Assembly: GCA_022695795.1 (NCBI GenBank)
Contig: MU404059.1
Span: 741,743 to 805,742, forward strand
Source: Biscogniauxia marginata
Taxonomy: Eukaryota > Ascomycota > Sordariomycetes > Xylariales > Xylariaceae
Reading direction: 5' to 3'
DNA: 64,000 nucleotides
Shown: in pieces, positions 49,329 to 62,827 of the stretch
How the letters are laid out: each line of letters starts with the position of its first letter
Numbering within the stretch: the stretch's first letter is position 1
The notes under the pieces: model-generated
Seen by the model: only the letters and a program-made list of their open reading frames with translations
The model's database searches: none
What the model was told of the DNA's origin: nothing
Position numbers and translations under genes: made by a program

Positions 49329-51257
49329 TCATTCTGCGGTCGCTGTCGGTGTTCTTGGTTTGCTCGGTGGATTCATCCACGAAAAAGCCGATGCACCTCC
49401 GACAGGATTTGCTGAGGTACGACTACCAGATGCACTTCGCACCTCGCGAGTCGTAACGGGTGCCTTGGGCTCAGGGGTAGTCAGTGGTGTTTTCTTCGAT
49501 TCCCATCGAATTATACTAGTACCAAAACCTTCAGTTCCAACTTGACTTTTGCGTCGAAGCTCACCGCTATTTCTATGCGGTGGGACCGGTTCGTAGGATG
49601 CTCCTGTTCGAGCCGAAGACGAAGTGCTCAACTTCGTCGGCTTTAGGACCTTCATACTTCGTCCACCACGCCCAGCTGGTTGATATCCGCTTAAGGGGGC
49701 ATTCTCCTTATGCTCGTTGCCGTTAGCGGCTCCTTGACGCCACGAACTCCATATACCTCCAGCAGCCGAGGAACGGCGAGTAGTATCTCCAGATGCATCA
49801 GTTGATGGTGCTCGCGATTCCTTCGGGGCAGGGTCGGAGCCACCAACTTCCTTGAACTGTCTTTCGCTTTCGCCGCCACTTTCTGATACGTTGCTTGCTC
49901 CGGCAGTACTAGCCTGTTGGCCTGCTTGCTCTGAAGATGGCGAAACTGCTTCGCGGAGTTCTGCCTCATCTTGTAGCCCTTTTCGGTGAGTACCGTTTAC
50001 GGATTTAGCCATTGTGCTCTGCTTCGATTCACCAAAGACAAAGGGACGGGCTGTTGCATTGAGCTTGGGCTTCTCTGGGAATACCGCCATGGTGCGAATG
50101 TTCTTGAAAGCCCCGTGGTCTTCAGGGCGCACGAAAGGCACTGTCAGCTTCTCCCGCTCGTTGCTGTACAGTGTCATCCTATTCTGTGAGAATAGCACGT
50201 CGGCTGAATGCTCTCTCAAAGTCTCGCTTCCAATGAAGATACGGATAGATTTCTTTGCATCAGCATTGTCGGGTTGATCCATACCGGCCACCTCGAACGT
50301 GCATGCAATACTTGGCATCTGTGGTGCAGGACTCACACCTCGGGAGCTTGAGTGCGATACCGTGGCTTCAGTAAGATATACGTGAAGTCGAATCCGATGG
50401 ACACCATCCAAATCTCTGTGGATAGCATCCACTAGGTCCAATTCCTTGATGAGGGAGAACTCGAGGACTGACTTCTGCGATCCGGTGCAGACATCCGCAT
50501 AGAGGAGCGTATCGTGTGCGAAATTGGCAGTGAGCCAGCAACGAATGATGGAAGGCACTGAACCTAAGATGAAGAACCCCGGAGGCGGCTCTGGAATGCC
50601 GATCGGGGAGTCGTCCTCGTGACCCCCAGGAGTAAAAGTTGTATCCAGACCCAGACTACTTCCTCGTCCAGAAGCGACAGAATGGTGAGAATGAATCGAG
50701 TGTACCGAATGACCCGCAGAACTGTGCCTGCCATCGGACTTGTGGGACAGTGATCGCTCCATCATACCATGGCCGCCGAGCCCACTGCCAGGTCTAATAG
50801 GAACAAAGTCGCCTGAATGCCGTCCATTCTGGGCCCAGCTCGCGCTCTGCAAAGCACTCTCGTCGAAACGCACGCTATTGGCCCTGGAAGCTGCGCCGCG
50901 TCTAGCAGGCTCGTCCTCGGCATCGAGGTGTAGACTGCCTAGCAAGTTTTGGCCTTGCTCCTCAAAATCATCGAACATCTCGCTCGGGGGCATCTGAATC
51001 GGTCCTGTAAGAAAACAGTGTTAGAAACTGGTAGGTGTGCCGGAGAGATGGGGGATGGACGAACCGTGCTGCGGGGTGCCCCCCAGCGCACTGGGAAAGG
51101 GTGAGTTCCAGGCGGACTTGATAGCGGCATCGTCAGCCTGACGCTTCTCCAAACGAGAAAGTCTTTCAGCGTGGCTATTCTGCACAACCTGGATCTGCTT
51201 GACGTCCATTTGGACACTGTAGAGTTCGTCACGGGAGACCGGGAAGCGAGGATCCAT
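49329..51257 (-). CDS. conserved-looking coiled-coil protein of unknown function
   Basis: Two exons (51257..51065, 51004..49329) join in frame to 622 residues; the ATG at 51257 is the first usable one. Seen: a short N-terminal coiled coil (RDELYSVQMDVKQIQVVQNS and following heptads), a low-complexity Ser/His/Gly-rich linker, an ordered central domain from about residue 200 (PPPGFFILGSVPSIIRCWL, DTLLYADVCTGSQKSVLEFS, a HRIRLHVYLTEATV strand and an IFIGSETLREHSADVLFSQN block), then a long disordered Ser/Thr/Arg-rich tail. The two-stranded central domain, with a conserved Cys in each half, suggests an all-beta fold, but I do not recognise the family. No zinc-binding or enzymatic motif is clear. 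The donor at 51064 is GTTCGT, a weak splice site, but the frame and charge pattern support the join. Confidence 0.75.
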
Positions 51258-52979
51258 GCCCGATCTACTTGCGTAGCGTCCTAGCCTGGAGGTGCACGAC
51301 GGGCGGCTGGGTGGCCGGTCCAAGTTTCAAATGCCTGCGACAAAGCTTGGTCGTGATTCAGAATTAACAGGATCAGAGGGATTAGATCTCAAGAAACCCA
51401 GACAGCCAGGTCATATCACTGGACTGAACCGTATGTGAACTGCCGCCCATCGACTTCAATCAAGGGCTGGCAAGCAGACGCAACAGTATATTAGGTCCTT
51501 GTTTGGAGTTGCCGTGCCCTCTACTGCTGGTCGTTGATCGATGAGGTCCACCGCCACCTCCTCATCGCAGAGGACCAAATGGTCTCTTGCGACGTATGCT
51601 GGAGGCAGGTCCTTCTGGGTTTCGAATCCGACGTCTCAATGCGATTATAGCTGTTTATTTAACTACTCGGGTGGAAAACAGTGGCTGTCGGCAGTAGGGG
51701 GCGAGTGAAGGAGCGAAGGACAAAAAGAGCGGATTGGACCGGTCAATAGGATGTCTGTAGTCCGAATACTGGTGGAGTTGGTTCTAAACGCTTCGTGGCG
51801 GAAAGGCGAGTTCCCTCCAACGGCACCAGAGTCGGCGTCGACGTAGTAATATACAGGTGCGAACACTAGGAAGGACTACACAAAATTTCAACCCTTCGAG
51901 GTAGAGGCGTATAAACACAGGCTTCCGGCGGTAGCGGCGTGGTCAGCGGCGGGCTCAACGAGGTTAGGTTTCGGTGAACCAGAGAATCGAGAGATCAAGG
52001 TCGATGATGACAGGGAGGCAGACTGTAAGAGGCGGCAGTTCAAAGGCCCTAAGGACCCTAGCAGTAAAGCTATAAGCGGGAGAGAGCCTGGCGATTAATC
52101 GACGCACCGCACAAGACTGAAGATTAGAAGGGTAGGGAAAACAATTCTAATTGGAAAATTAGGAGGCGAGTCTGTAGCCGATGGTAGGTACTGGGAAGAG
52201 GTGATGATGACTACGCCTTGTAGAATGGTTGGTGGTACAGACTGGTTAGACAGAAGAGGTTGTTACTTTATTGTGTTATGTAGTTAACGATGCCGACTTG
52301 GGCCTCTTAGCGTGTCACAATCAAGCTGGAATTCCAGCTGAACCCTTGCATTCTGTGTGTGTGTGTTGCACGCACCGGGCCACAGCGGTACCCGAGTTTG
52401 CTACAGGTACTTAGGTACTTTGCACTCGGAGGTACTTCGTACCTGTATGTACAGACCTCATTAGATCCACTACTTGGGGCACGTTATTTTAGGGCCCTTA
52501 TTTTATGACACCGATAATTGAAAACCCTCTAAGTTTGAATTGGATCCATGTGAGGGGTACATAGACCTCATCTGTATCGTACCGTATACATCACTAAGGT
52601 GGACATCCAATCGATTTCTTTGTCTAATATTTGCAACGCAGGAACCTCCCATGTAGCTACATGTAGGTCTCTAATTCTCATAACATTGGTTCAACCAACA
52701 CTATGATCAATAGGTAGGTTGGTTTTATGGAAATAGTTGCATAATCATGCGTACCAAATTCTAACAGTTCCCCGAGACACGCATCCTGCAGGGTATTGAT
52801 TCCACAGGGAAGTCCTTCAGACCTTTTGTCCCAGTCACCGGGCAGTGTAGTAATCGCAGGGCCTGTCCTATCAGGTACACATATTCTCCTTGAAGAAGCT
52901 CGGCTCCTCTACTCAAGTCAAAGAAGCCAATCGACAGGTTGTATCAATGTTGTCATCTCGTTTCTGCAGAGCACGAAGT
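51258..52979. other. 1.7-kb gene-free stretch
   Basis: No supported exon. The left kilobase is probably the long leader and promoter of the coiled-coil protein gene. A TGTGTGTG repeat lies at 52355-52366 and palindromic ACTTAGGTACTT-type blocks at 52406-52445. Confidence 0.4.
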
Positions 52980-53949
52980 CTACAATGAACCAGGGTTCAT
53001 TTCACGCCATAATGGGAAGACGGGAAAATCGGCTGGAAAAGGTCCGATGTGAGGTTGGACAATGTCGAAGAAGACTTTGTACGCCTCTCCGCTCATGTGC
53101 AAGCCGTCCGGTAGGAGGCGCTCGAGGGCGCCTCGCTTGCCTTGAGGATATCCCAAGGGTGGACCACTTGCGTCGAAGTCCGGCGTCAGGGCGACCGCCT
53201 TCTCCATGATGGCCTTCTGGAGATCGATCAAGACGACACCGGGGACCTCCGATGCGACTTTTTGACACGTCTCGGAGTATGCAGCGCTGACAGCAGCCTG
53301 CCGAGTTACCTCCTGGTGGCCGTATGCCAGATCAAGCTCCGTAAGCCGGAGTTGGTCGAGTGGTGGCGGAGTGACTAGCAGAATCTTGGGGTTATGTGCC
53401 GTTATATATTCGTGAGTGAGGATCTTGATCAAATTCTCCCTATATTGATCGATGGGGACACTTTGCGTATTTGTCGGAATAGGGAGAGCAGCATCATTGG
53501 CACCCAATAAGACGAGCTGTGGTAAGTCATGATTAGGCCACCAAGCAATATAGTGTTTCAATAACGGGACGAGAAGCAGATAGTCAGACTACCTACAAGA
53601 TACTCAATCCTGGGGTTCGCGGGCGAAGGAGGCAGGAATATCCGAGGTAGTAGCTCCAGCGCATTCTTGGTATTGTAGCCTGAAAAGCCCCGGTTTACGA
53701 CATCTAAACCTCGCATACAGTCTATACGGATGGAATTAGAAATGATATACCCGAGGCTATTGTGTGCAATACAACGTACAACCCTGTAGGGCGCCCTGGA
53801 ACGAGAAGCCATCTTGGACTTTGCTGGAGAACTCAAAGAGCGAGTCGCCAAACAGAACAACTTGGTTATATGGTTTCTATTTCTCTCTAATCAGCTCCTC
53901 TACATACGAAACGAAAGTCTGAGTGGTTAAACCAGACACTTACAGCCAT
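52980..53949 (-). CDS. IAH1: GDSL/SGNH esterase, isoamyl acetate-hydrolysing type
   Basis: Four exons (53949..53944, 53876..53780, 53721..53597, 53516..52980) give 254 residues. The first coding exon is just 6 nt (Met-Ala), followed by a 67-nt intron with a CTGAT branch site. Seen: block I VVLFGDSLFEFS with the nucleophile Ser, the NRGFSGYNT block, block III LLGANDAALP with Asn, and the C-terminal DGLHMSGEAY with the Asp-x-x-His pair. Known: yeast IAH1 hydrolyses acetate esters of alcohols. Substrate here is by analogy. The join between the second and third exons is placed at a GTACGT donor (53779), but a nearby GT could also serve. Divergent from UTP10. Confidence 0.9.
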
Positions 53950-54603
53950 CTTACTATGTAAGAAGAGAAGATGAGGGTTGTAGTGTATTGCGAGATATAG
54001 GTAAGCTCAAAGCGCAGAGATATTGTCAATATCCGTGAACAGCAATAAAAAAGGAGCTACACGGCGTATTTATCACACAGTCAACTCGACTTGCAAAATT
54101 TTAAGTTGATGAGATGCCTTCACCTCGAAGGGGGGGTAACTACAACATCGGGGTTCTTTCTGGGTCTCTGTAGAAGTGTACCACTAATAAGAAGGGACAG
54201 GGAACCATAGGACCAATGATCGGGGGAACCCCAATATAACAAGGTGGGAAGCTAACCTTTTTTTCCTCCTTTCTCCCTTTGCTGGCCAACCCATCCGCCA
54301 ATGTTAGCGGATAGTCTTACCGCATTTCGTAATAAAATACTTGCATGTGCGATAGTTAATTGTACATACAGTAAGTACAAGTTTAAGGTGGTGTGCACTG
54401 GAGTGGGGGCATCGTGGGGTTTCTGCTTTTTTTATGGGGCTTAAATTCTTATCTTATCAGACTTGCTTTATGCAAAATTTTGGAGCTCGCGAAAGTCTTC
54501 ACCTAGAAATAATTCTAAGCTACCTGCTAAACGTGTGAATATCGACCTGCATTTTTACAATCCGCCGGATGGAACCCCGGACGCTGCGGCGCACAGCATA
54601 AAA
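53950..54603. promoter_or_regulatory. divergent promoter region between IAH1-like gene and UTP10
   Basis: 654 nt between two divergent starts, with no convincing exon. No named motif is identified. Confidence 0.5.
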
Positions 54604-57600
54604 ATGGCAACCTCGTTAGCTGCGCAGCTTGCGAAAATCTCCGCAGGTTCGAGGTCCTCCCTCGATGTAAAAGCGCAGAAAGTTGCCCATTCCAAGTCGT
54701 TGATCTTTGAGCCCGGACGTGCGGCATCTCAGGACTTCCATACGCTCTATGGCATATGTTATAAGGGATTCGAGGAGCTATGCCGGCTGGACCCTAATTT
54801 TTCTCCCTTTGGCTCTACACTGTTCAGCGAGCAGAGTCAAGATGAAGACCGAAATCAAATGACCATCGCCGAGAATGCAGAGCTTGATAGGAAGATAGAC
54901 TCTTTTTTGCGCCTCGTCGGTGCGCGCCTGAGGCTAATGCCCGCCATCAAGGCCATAGAATGGCTTGTCAGAAGATTCAAGTAAGCTTGAAGGACAATTA
55001 CTTCCCTAGATATGCTTCTAAGACTTTCGCAGGATTCACGAATTCAATACCGCCATGCTCGTCTCGACGTTCCTACCCTACCACACCACTCCAGCTTTTG
55101 TAACGCTTATGTCCATCCTCCCCAGCGATCTTCCGCACGTCTACAGATTCTTACAGCCATACGTCAAGACATTGACCAACCCTCCGAGAGCCGTGTTTGT
55201 CCACCAAGCCACACACCATCCCGATTTCCTCACCACAATATCAACTTACACGCTAGACACGTGCAAGGCACAGCAGCAATATCCCGCCCTGATTTCTTTC
55301 TGGGCCGGAATTATGACCGATGCCGTTGGCGGAATGCTTGATAGAATGCGATCTGGCCGTCACAGCATCCAGAAAAGCAACGACCAGAATTTGTTGCACC
55401 AGATAGGGCCGACCATCAGCGAGGCTTTGGTCATGTCCAAGGTACCTAGCTTGCAGATAGCTTGCTATATGGTTACCGTGGTTTTTGTTGCGAAGGGAAG
55501 CCTTGGTGACACCGCCATCAGCGCTCTCATGGAGCAGCTCGTTGTTGGGTGGACCTCGGAATCACTTCGCCCTGGCTTGGTATGTCTCTCTGTGCTTTCT
55601 CAGTACCGATCCGCAAAGCAGATGCCCGGGAGGATCACTCGGGCTTTGATGAAAGTCCATAATCTTCCTCAAATCCTTACCGAAATAGGAAAGGAACATA
55701 AAATTGGAAGATTGGCAAATGGCCTATGTCTGGCATTGATAGACCGAGTCTATAAGAAAGGCGATACGAAAGGTCTCCCTATCGTTGAGTCGCTTCTTCT
55801 AGCTGCGGTTCTTAGTGAGCAGCAGACGGCTGTCATTTTCAAGTCTTTGCTACTGGTAGCTTATAAAGTCGACGATCAAGTTGACGAACAGGGCCAAGTG
55901 CGCAAGGCCCTTGCGACGACTATCATCCGACTTTCGCAGGTAGAGGCAGAAATCAAGGATGTCTTTACGCAAGCCATCAATGACACTGACATCGATCTGG
56001 ACGTGCTAGAGATGCGACTTGATATTCAAATTCGACCGAGGGCCTTGCCAGTGGTGCCAAACGAGGACGTGGAGATGAAAGATGCCCCAATGACTACTGA
56101 ACCCTTCGAGGCCGCCCTTCAACGAGTTAATAGCGATAATACAACAGCCGCAAACTCTTGCTTCCAATCCGTTTCGTCAGATATTTTTACTGATTTATGT
56201 TCTGTATTCCTTTCCGGCCTCTCTGACCCAAGCAATGTCGCAGCCTTTGACAAAATTTCGACTCTGCAACGGGATCAGGCGAGCAAGGCTCCATTCTATT
56301 TCACATTTCTCATGCGAGTCTGGTGCGGACCTTATCCAACATTAGCTCGGGTTGGAGCTCTAGACCTAGCTAAAGGTCGCCTCAGGCAGGACGACTGCAC
56401 TGGGGTAGACTTCCAGGCTATCCTTCCATACAGTATTGCGGCCTTGAGTGATCCTTCGAAAAAGGTCCGACGTGCTACTGCAGACCTAATCATAATTTTG
56501 AACACTATATGCTCAGACCAAGGTGGCGGGTCAGAGAAGCACGCATGGGGTCGTAGTGGTTTATACGACGACACCGAATTCCTCGAATGGATGTCCCTTA
56601 ACGATGTTCGCAAGTTTTTAAGGGTCGTACTAATACCATCGCTTGAAGAGTGTGTTCTCAATGCCAATCACATCGTTGAGATCTTGCAGCGCGCAATAAA
56701 TAGCAGCGCAAAGGCCTCGGTTGATGGAGCAGAAACGGTCAAGAAACCCCACCTTTCTCATGGAATACGGCGTTCCTTGTTGACTTTTCTGGCTTCCCAC
56801 ATCGTCCATAGTCCCCTTATTACCTTAAAGCTTCGCCTCCTCGCATCCTTGAATCAAGTCAAGGGTGTATCGGGGACTTCCCGTACCCAGCTCCTCCTTC
56901 CACTGCTCAAAAATTGGTCTGCGTTATCCGCCGACGACGCCAATCGCGCTTGCTTGTTAGAAAAAGTTGATGAGTCAGTAGTCGATGAGAGCAGTGTTGA
57001 AGTGGTGCTTCCAAATGAGAAGGATGGTCTAGAATTCATTCTAGATATCGTGCAATCGCGGGGCCTTCTCACAAGGCAGAATCTTCTCCATGCTATATTC
57101 CTCCGCATTCGGAAATTATGGCCATCTATGAAACCCGCTGCGAGGTACATGGTAGCACAGCGAATGCTCAAGTTGTCGCAAAAAGACTGGTCAGATGAGC
57201 GAGACGCGGTCTCCAGCGAAGCTGCTGATCTTATGAGGAACGTTGAGCTCACGACAGATATACTGCTGTTGTTCCTAGAGTCATTGCAACCAACGGCGAA
57301 AATGGCTACTGAGCCTCCAGCAGGCAAGAGGAGAAGAACAAGTTCATCAGAGACACACCGGGGAATTAGTACACAGGTAACTCCAGAAGTCAGCTCAACT
57401 CTCAAGCATGTGACCTTTGTGCTGCAACTCGTCGAGGGATCCGACCCGGGGAAGCACCCGGAACTACTCAACGCGCTTTTCAGTGCACTCTCAGAACTCC
57501 AGCATTTTAGGGCTATAGTTGGTTCAGAGCTTGGATATCTCCAGAACCTTGTCCTTCGAAGCCTACTAGCGATGGTTCCTGCATACAAGAACAACCGGGA

Positions 57601-60103
57601 CCTCAAGATCGACAGCACAGGTGGGCACGGCGACCTGCTGGTAAATTGCATACAAAAGTCCTCAAGCCCCGCTGTCCAAAGCACCGCGCTTCTGCTTGTT
57701 GCAGGTCTTGCCAGCGTTGCTCCAGATCTAGTGCTCAATAGTGTGATGCCGATATTTACGCAGATGGGGACCTCAGTCCTTCGTCAGAGTGACGATTACT
57801 CTGCTCATGTGATAAATCAGACTGTCAAGGAGGTCGTACCGCCGCTGATTCAGTCGCTTCGGAGAGGTAAGATAAGTCCTCTAGCGGGCGCTTCCGAGCT
57901 TCTCCTCAGTTTCGTTACTGCCTACGAGCATATACCGTCACACCGGAGACTCGGTTTGTTTGTATCGCTTGTAGAGACCCTTGGCAGTGAAGAGTTTCTA
58001 TTCGCACTCTTAGCGATGCTTGTCAATATGTACGGAACAACCGATCAAGTCCTATCATTCGCTACCGAGCTTTTCAACTATTTCACAGTCGAAAATCAGT
58101 TACAGTCGCTGATTCAACTGATCAACCTGATAACCGATGTATTCAAACCTACACCTAGCTTTTCTGACGTTCTCCTTGGAGCGAACGAGCAAGGAGGGCG
58201 GGACCCTCAAAAGATCGGGTTTCGCCAGCTGAGTCTCCTCCCACACCTGCTATCCAGCAGGAAATTGACGAACCAAATTGGCAAGCTCACTGAGAGAGAT
58301 GATATGGGGGCATCTAAAATTCGCGAATTATACTCTAGTTTGTTAGAGGACCTTTTGTGTTTGGCGGATTCATTAAAGGAACTCAAAGCTCTACATAGTC
58401 GCTGCGGCGATGCGCTCTCGAAGCTTCTGAACCTGCTTTCTATCGGAGAGTTCATCAAAGCCGTTGAAACACTTTTGGATCGGCCAGACACGGTTTTGCG
58501 TCGAAAGATATTGAAAGCTGTCGAGATACGGATTGATCAGGAGACTCAAGGGGATGCCAACTCCAGGGCTGCATTACTTGCATTCCTACCGCAGCTCACG
58601 GCTATCATTAGGGTGTCCGAGGATATCGCCTATAAACACATAGCTGTTGGGTGCGTTGACAAAATTTCTGAAAAGTATGGGAAGAAAGATCCGGAAGCTG
58701 TAGCTGCTGCCGCCTCAACAATTGCAGGGGATCGATGCCTTGGCCAAGAGGACACCCGGCTTCGTGTCATGGCTTTGTTGTGCTTGGCGTCCTTGATTGA
58801 CGTGCTCCAGGACGGCATCATCCCTGTCCTCCCATCTGCTATTCCGAAGGCGCTGTTGTATGTGACAGAAAGCATGAAGCCTGAGACCCTTCGTCCAGAG
58901 TTGCACAATGCAAGCTACGCTTTCATAACAGCACTTGCGCAATATCTACCTTACATGCTTTCGAGGACATACCTGGACCAACTGCTTGCAGTTTCAAATG
59001 CCTCCGCGAAATCCAGCTTAAACACTGAAGCGAATGGTACTCGTCTTCAGTGCCTTCAGTTCGTCGTGAAGCAAGTGGATGCCAAAATCATGTTCACGGC
59101 ACTAGAGCATAACTGGGTCTCGGCTATAGACTCTGGTTACATGGTAAGGCAGAGCAGTTTGATCGCGGGTAAAATATTAACTAACACTACAATTTTTTAG
59201 GCTACGCGAGAGTACCTTAACATCCTCGGCATTGCAATTGAGAAGCACTCCAAGGCGGATATCTCGAAAAATGTAACAACTCTCTCCGCTATCTTCTTAG
59301 GTGGATTCGATCTTCGTCGAGTCCAACACTTAAAAGGTGACGGCGGGGAAGAGCTCATCCGCCATATATCTCGTGTCGAAGAAATTGTCAACGACGTCGC
59401 CCTAAGGATGGTCTACAAATTGAACGATGCCACATTTAGACCGATATTCTCTCAACTCATGGATTGGATATCTGCACTGCCAACAAAGGACACTGTGGGA
59501 AGGAGTATGCGACTACTCAGCCTCTATGGCTTTCTACTTTCATTCTTCAGCGGCCTAAAGTCTATTGTCACGAGTTACGCATCCTACATTATCGACACAG
59601 CCGCCAATGTCCTCGACACGGCAAACCCCAAGCACCCAGAAGACCGCGAGCTTTGGAGGAAAGTCCTGCAGACCCTTTCCGTGTGTTTCGAGCATGATCA
59701 AGACGACTTTTGGCAAGCTCCAGCCCATTTCAACGCCGTGGCACCTACCCTCACTGCCCAGTTCAGCCACGCCTCGTCAGTCGACTTGACAACAGATCTA
59801 GTCCCTACGATAGTAGAACTTGCCGCAGCGGCGGATTCGCAAGATCACCAAAAGGCACTTAATAGCGCACTTCTGAAGCACTTGAGATCCGAAGAGGCGT
59901 CGATACGCCTTGCCGTAGTGAAATGCGAACAGGCACTGACGGACAGGCTGGGCGAGGAATGGTTGTCTATGCTGCCGGAGATGTTGCCATACATCAGCGA
60001 GCTCCAGGACGACGATGACGAGGATGTCGAAAGGGAGACGCACCGCTGGATTGTGGGGATCGAGGGCGTGCTGGGGGAGAGCCTGGACGCCATGCTACAG
60101 TAG
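54604..60103 (+). CDS. UTP10: U3 snoRNP-associated HEAT-repeat protein UTP10 (HEATR1)
   Basis: Large t-UTP subunit of the small-subunit processome needed for pre-18S rRNA processing and rDNA transcription; nucleolar. Three exons (54604..54980, 55033..59143, 59201..60103) give 1,796 residues, close to yeast Utp10 (about 1,770). Seen: N-terminal MATSLAAQLAKI and the FEPGRAASQDF motif typical of the family, an all-helical HEAT-type body throughout, and the C-terminal BP28CT-like segment (LKDVALRM-like helices, then FYGFLLSF and a Leu-rich end rich in DDDDED). The ATG at 54604 has a good A-rich context and starts exactly at the family N-terminus. Both introns (52 and 57 nt) have clean acceptors and branch sites. 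Confidence 0.96.
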
Positions 60104-60943
60104 ACTATATCCACGTGTACATAGACAAGCACCAGGAGTTTCATGGTAATATTTTTAATTACACGGTCGACTCTCGATGTAAAAATCTCTAAATGAATAC
60201 TGCATACATACCTAGACAATGTTATAAGGCTCGGATGTGAGCGAAGAAGGTACCTGCCTAGAACCAGTCATCGCAACTTGCCTACAACGTGTCGCCAACA
60301 AAGAAGTAGCCAGGAGATATCAAATGAGGGCGACACTTAGTTTAGAAGTAGAAGTTGTCTTCGTTGGCTTCTACCTCGTTTTACTATGCGCGCGCAGGGA
60401 ACATCACGATGCAGATAGATATCGACTCCAGGATGACCGTGTATCAATTGGGTGTATGCCTAGTTCCATGAAGAAGCCTAAGAAGGCCAGGAAATCTTGC
60501 AGTGACTACCTCTATAAAAAAAAAACTGCGAGAAGAAAAAACCCTGGGACTCATTGCCCTGAAATGAAGAATCCATGCAAACCTAGACGCGAAACTGTTC
60601 CTCGAAATGCGAAATACCATGCCAAATCAGTCCTGCCCTAACCCTTTTCCACTCCGTCGCATTGGTAGCATATAGAAGGGTATCCTTGGTGCGTACGTAA
60701 TGCCGGACCTGTTCAAACGCGAAAAGGTGGCCCGCGAGAGACATGGGATAGCGGAAGATGGGGATATAGTGTCGGACTTGTCGCCTGTCGATTTATCTAT
60801 TGTTAGACTCGGAAATTCAAGAAAATGAAGATAAATAAATAAAATGAATATTTCGACGCACAAGACGATAGGTAAAATATAGTCTGGGAGACTAGACTAG
60901 ACTTACGAGGAGACAGTGACTTGGTAATTCTTTTTTTTCTTTT
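60104..60943. other. convergent intergenic region
   Basis: 840 nt between convergent genes. A rightward 134-codon frame (60237-60641) lacks an ATG start and family signal and is not accepted. No other exon is seen. Confidence 0.4.
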
Positions 60944-62827
60944 CTAGCCCACGACGTAGACCATAGCCAGGGCAACGCCAACCGCCATGATCACGCAGGA
61001 CCCGACGCTGCCGCCGTCCGAGCTGCCCCACCAGGTGGGAGGCTTGGGCGCCGTCTCGCCGTCGGAGGACATGGTGACCGGCTGGGCGGCGGAGGACGAG
61101 GCGATGGGCGGGAACACCGTGATTGTCGAGCTTACGGTTACCACGGGGATGGTGGCCGCCGATGCTGCTGCTGCCGAGAAGTTGCCGGTGCCGGTGCTGG
61201 TGCTCGTCGTCGACCAGAGAATAGGAGAAGCAGACGATGCCGTTCCGAGAATCGAACCTGTTGTGGTGGAGGATGAGTTCTGCCAGTGTGGGTAGTATCT
61301 GGTGGATGTGGTGCTGTTGTTGATGATTGGTGCTGCTGGTGATGTGTGGAGAGGGGGCGTGGGTTCGTGGTGCTGGGTTGGAGGGGGAGGGAGGGAGGGA
61401 GGCGAGGAACTTCTGCGGATGGAGGGGGGGGTATAAATACTGGAGCTCCCCATGCTGGTCGTGCTGCTGCTACTGCTGCTTCCCGCGTGCAACGTGCCTT
61501 CCCCTCCTGTGGTAGAGGCCGCAGTGCTCTTCATCGTGACTTGGGTTGAGGTCATTGTCGTGGTGGCAGTAGTAGTGGTAGTAGAAGCAGTACTGGTACT
61601 CGCGGGGTCCACTGCACTCTGCGCAATGATGACTGTACACTCTGGTGTGTGGCTCTGAGGTGTGTTACTGGCGATTATTGCAATGGAGTGAGAAGTACTG
61701 GTGGGTGCATGCGAAGTCTCCGTGACGGTAGAGAACAGGGTGTTGGTTGGCTGCATGATTACGGTAGTCGTGGTGCTGAAGTCATCGTCACAATCAGAAC
61801 TGACTTCTGCAATGCTCATTGTCGCCGTAACTGTCGGGGTAATCGTCTTGGTTACGGTAGACAGAGCGGGCTCCGTAGAAGAGGCAACGGTCAGCAGAGA
61901 TACCACAGGGCCGATAGTGGGCATCAGGGTTGTTGAAGTGGTCATGACGGTGCCGTTGCTATGAACATAAAGACATTAGCTCGGCTCAGTTGTTTGTACG
62001 TTATGGTCGAATCTCAATTAAGGGTTTGTGTTATATAGTATCTTACGTAGTAGAGTTCCAGAAAGGCAAAGACCGAGGAACAAAGGCCAAGGAGGGTTGG
62101 TCAGTGAAGTCACGGCGCCGGAGGGGAGGCTCGCTGTCTGGTGACCCAGATCCGGCAAGTGACTCGATACTGATGTCGCCGACCTTCATGTCAGGTACAT
62201 TTTGCTGGAGGCTCTTGAGCTCATAGGACAGTCCTGTGCCACATTTAGTTTCATGCTTAATTATTTTCCCCCCACCTTGTCGAATACGAACAAGAAAAGG
62301 GAGGAGAAGATCAGGGGAGAATAAGATGACTTACTGTTGTAACGGAGGTAGCCATTGAAAAAGAAGGCAGCCAGACCGCTAACGGCAACGATGCAGAACA
62401 TGGTGAGCATGGTGATGTAGACGGAGATGTCTTTAGGTAAATTATCAGCCACAGTAAATTTCCCAAGGGTGAAGGGTGAAGGGGGGTAACATGTCAAGGC
62501 AATCTACTCACTGCGATGGAGTGTGAACACACTTCGCTTCTTTCCATCATAGAGATAGGCAGGGGCACGTTGATTGTAATAGACCTGGATAACGGTATCG
62601 TCGTAGACAGGCTCCCATCCAAACCCAGAGTTACGCAGTATCTGGACCTGCATCGGAGGTTCGTCCAAGTCTTTGAATCCGCCGGAAACGGGACCCTGAG
62701 TGTTGACGTCCTCCTCGGGAGGAGTAGGAGGGCGGGCAGGGCCGACAAGGTCTGGAAGTGGGAATTCACAATTGCATACCAGTCCTTCTTCTCCACCTCG
62801 CACGAACGGACAGTTGGGGTCTTCCAT
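60944..62827 (-). CDS. Ser/Thr-rich single-pass membrane / cell-surface protein, unknown function
   Basis: Four exons (62827..62512, 62430..62335, 62233..62047, 61958..60944) join in frame to 537 residues from an ATG in a strong context (GCGCCATGG). Seen: a 108-residue polar, Pro-rich N-terminal part with no signal peptide, one membrane helix (VYITMLTMFCIVAVSGLAAF, about 109-130), an amphipathic segment, then a 300-residue Ser/Thr/Pro-rich region (mucin-like, likely heavily O-glycosylated) and a C-terminal hydrophobic stretch (VIMAVGVALAMVYVVG) that could be a GPI signal or second helix. An N-glycosylation pair NSTTNGT lies at the last junction. I do not recognise the family; a type II signal-anchor with an outside mucin domain fits. 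The last intron's donor overlaps a stop codon (ACG TAA G), so retention gives a 200-residue form without the mucin region. Confidence 0.75.
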
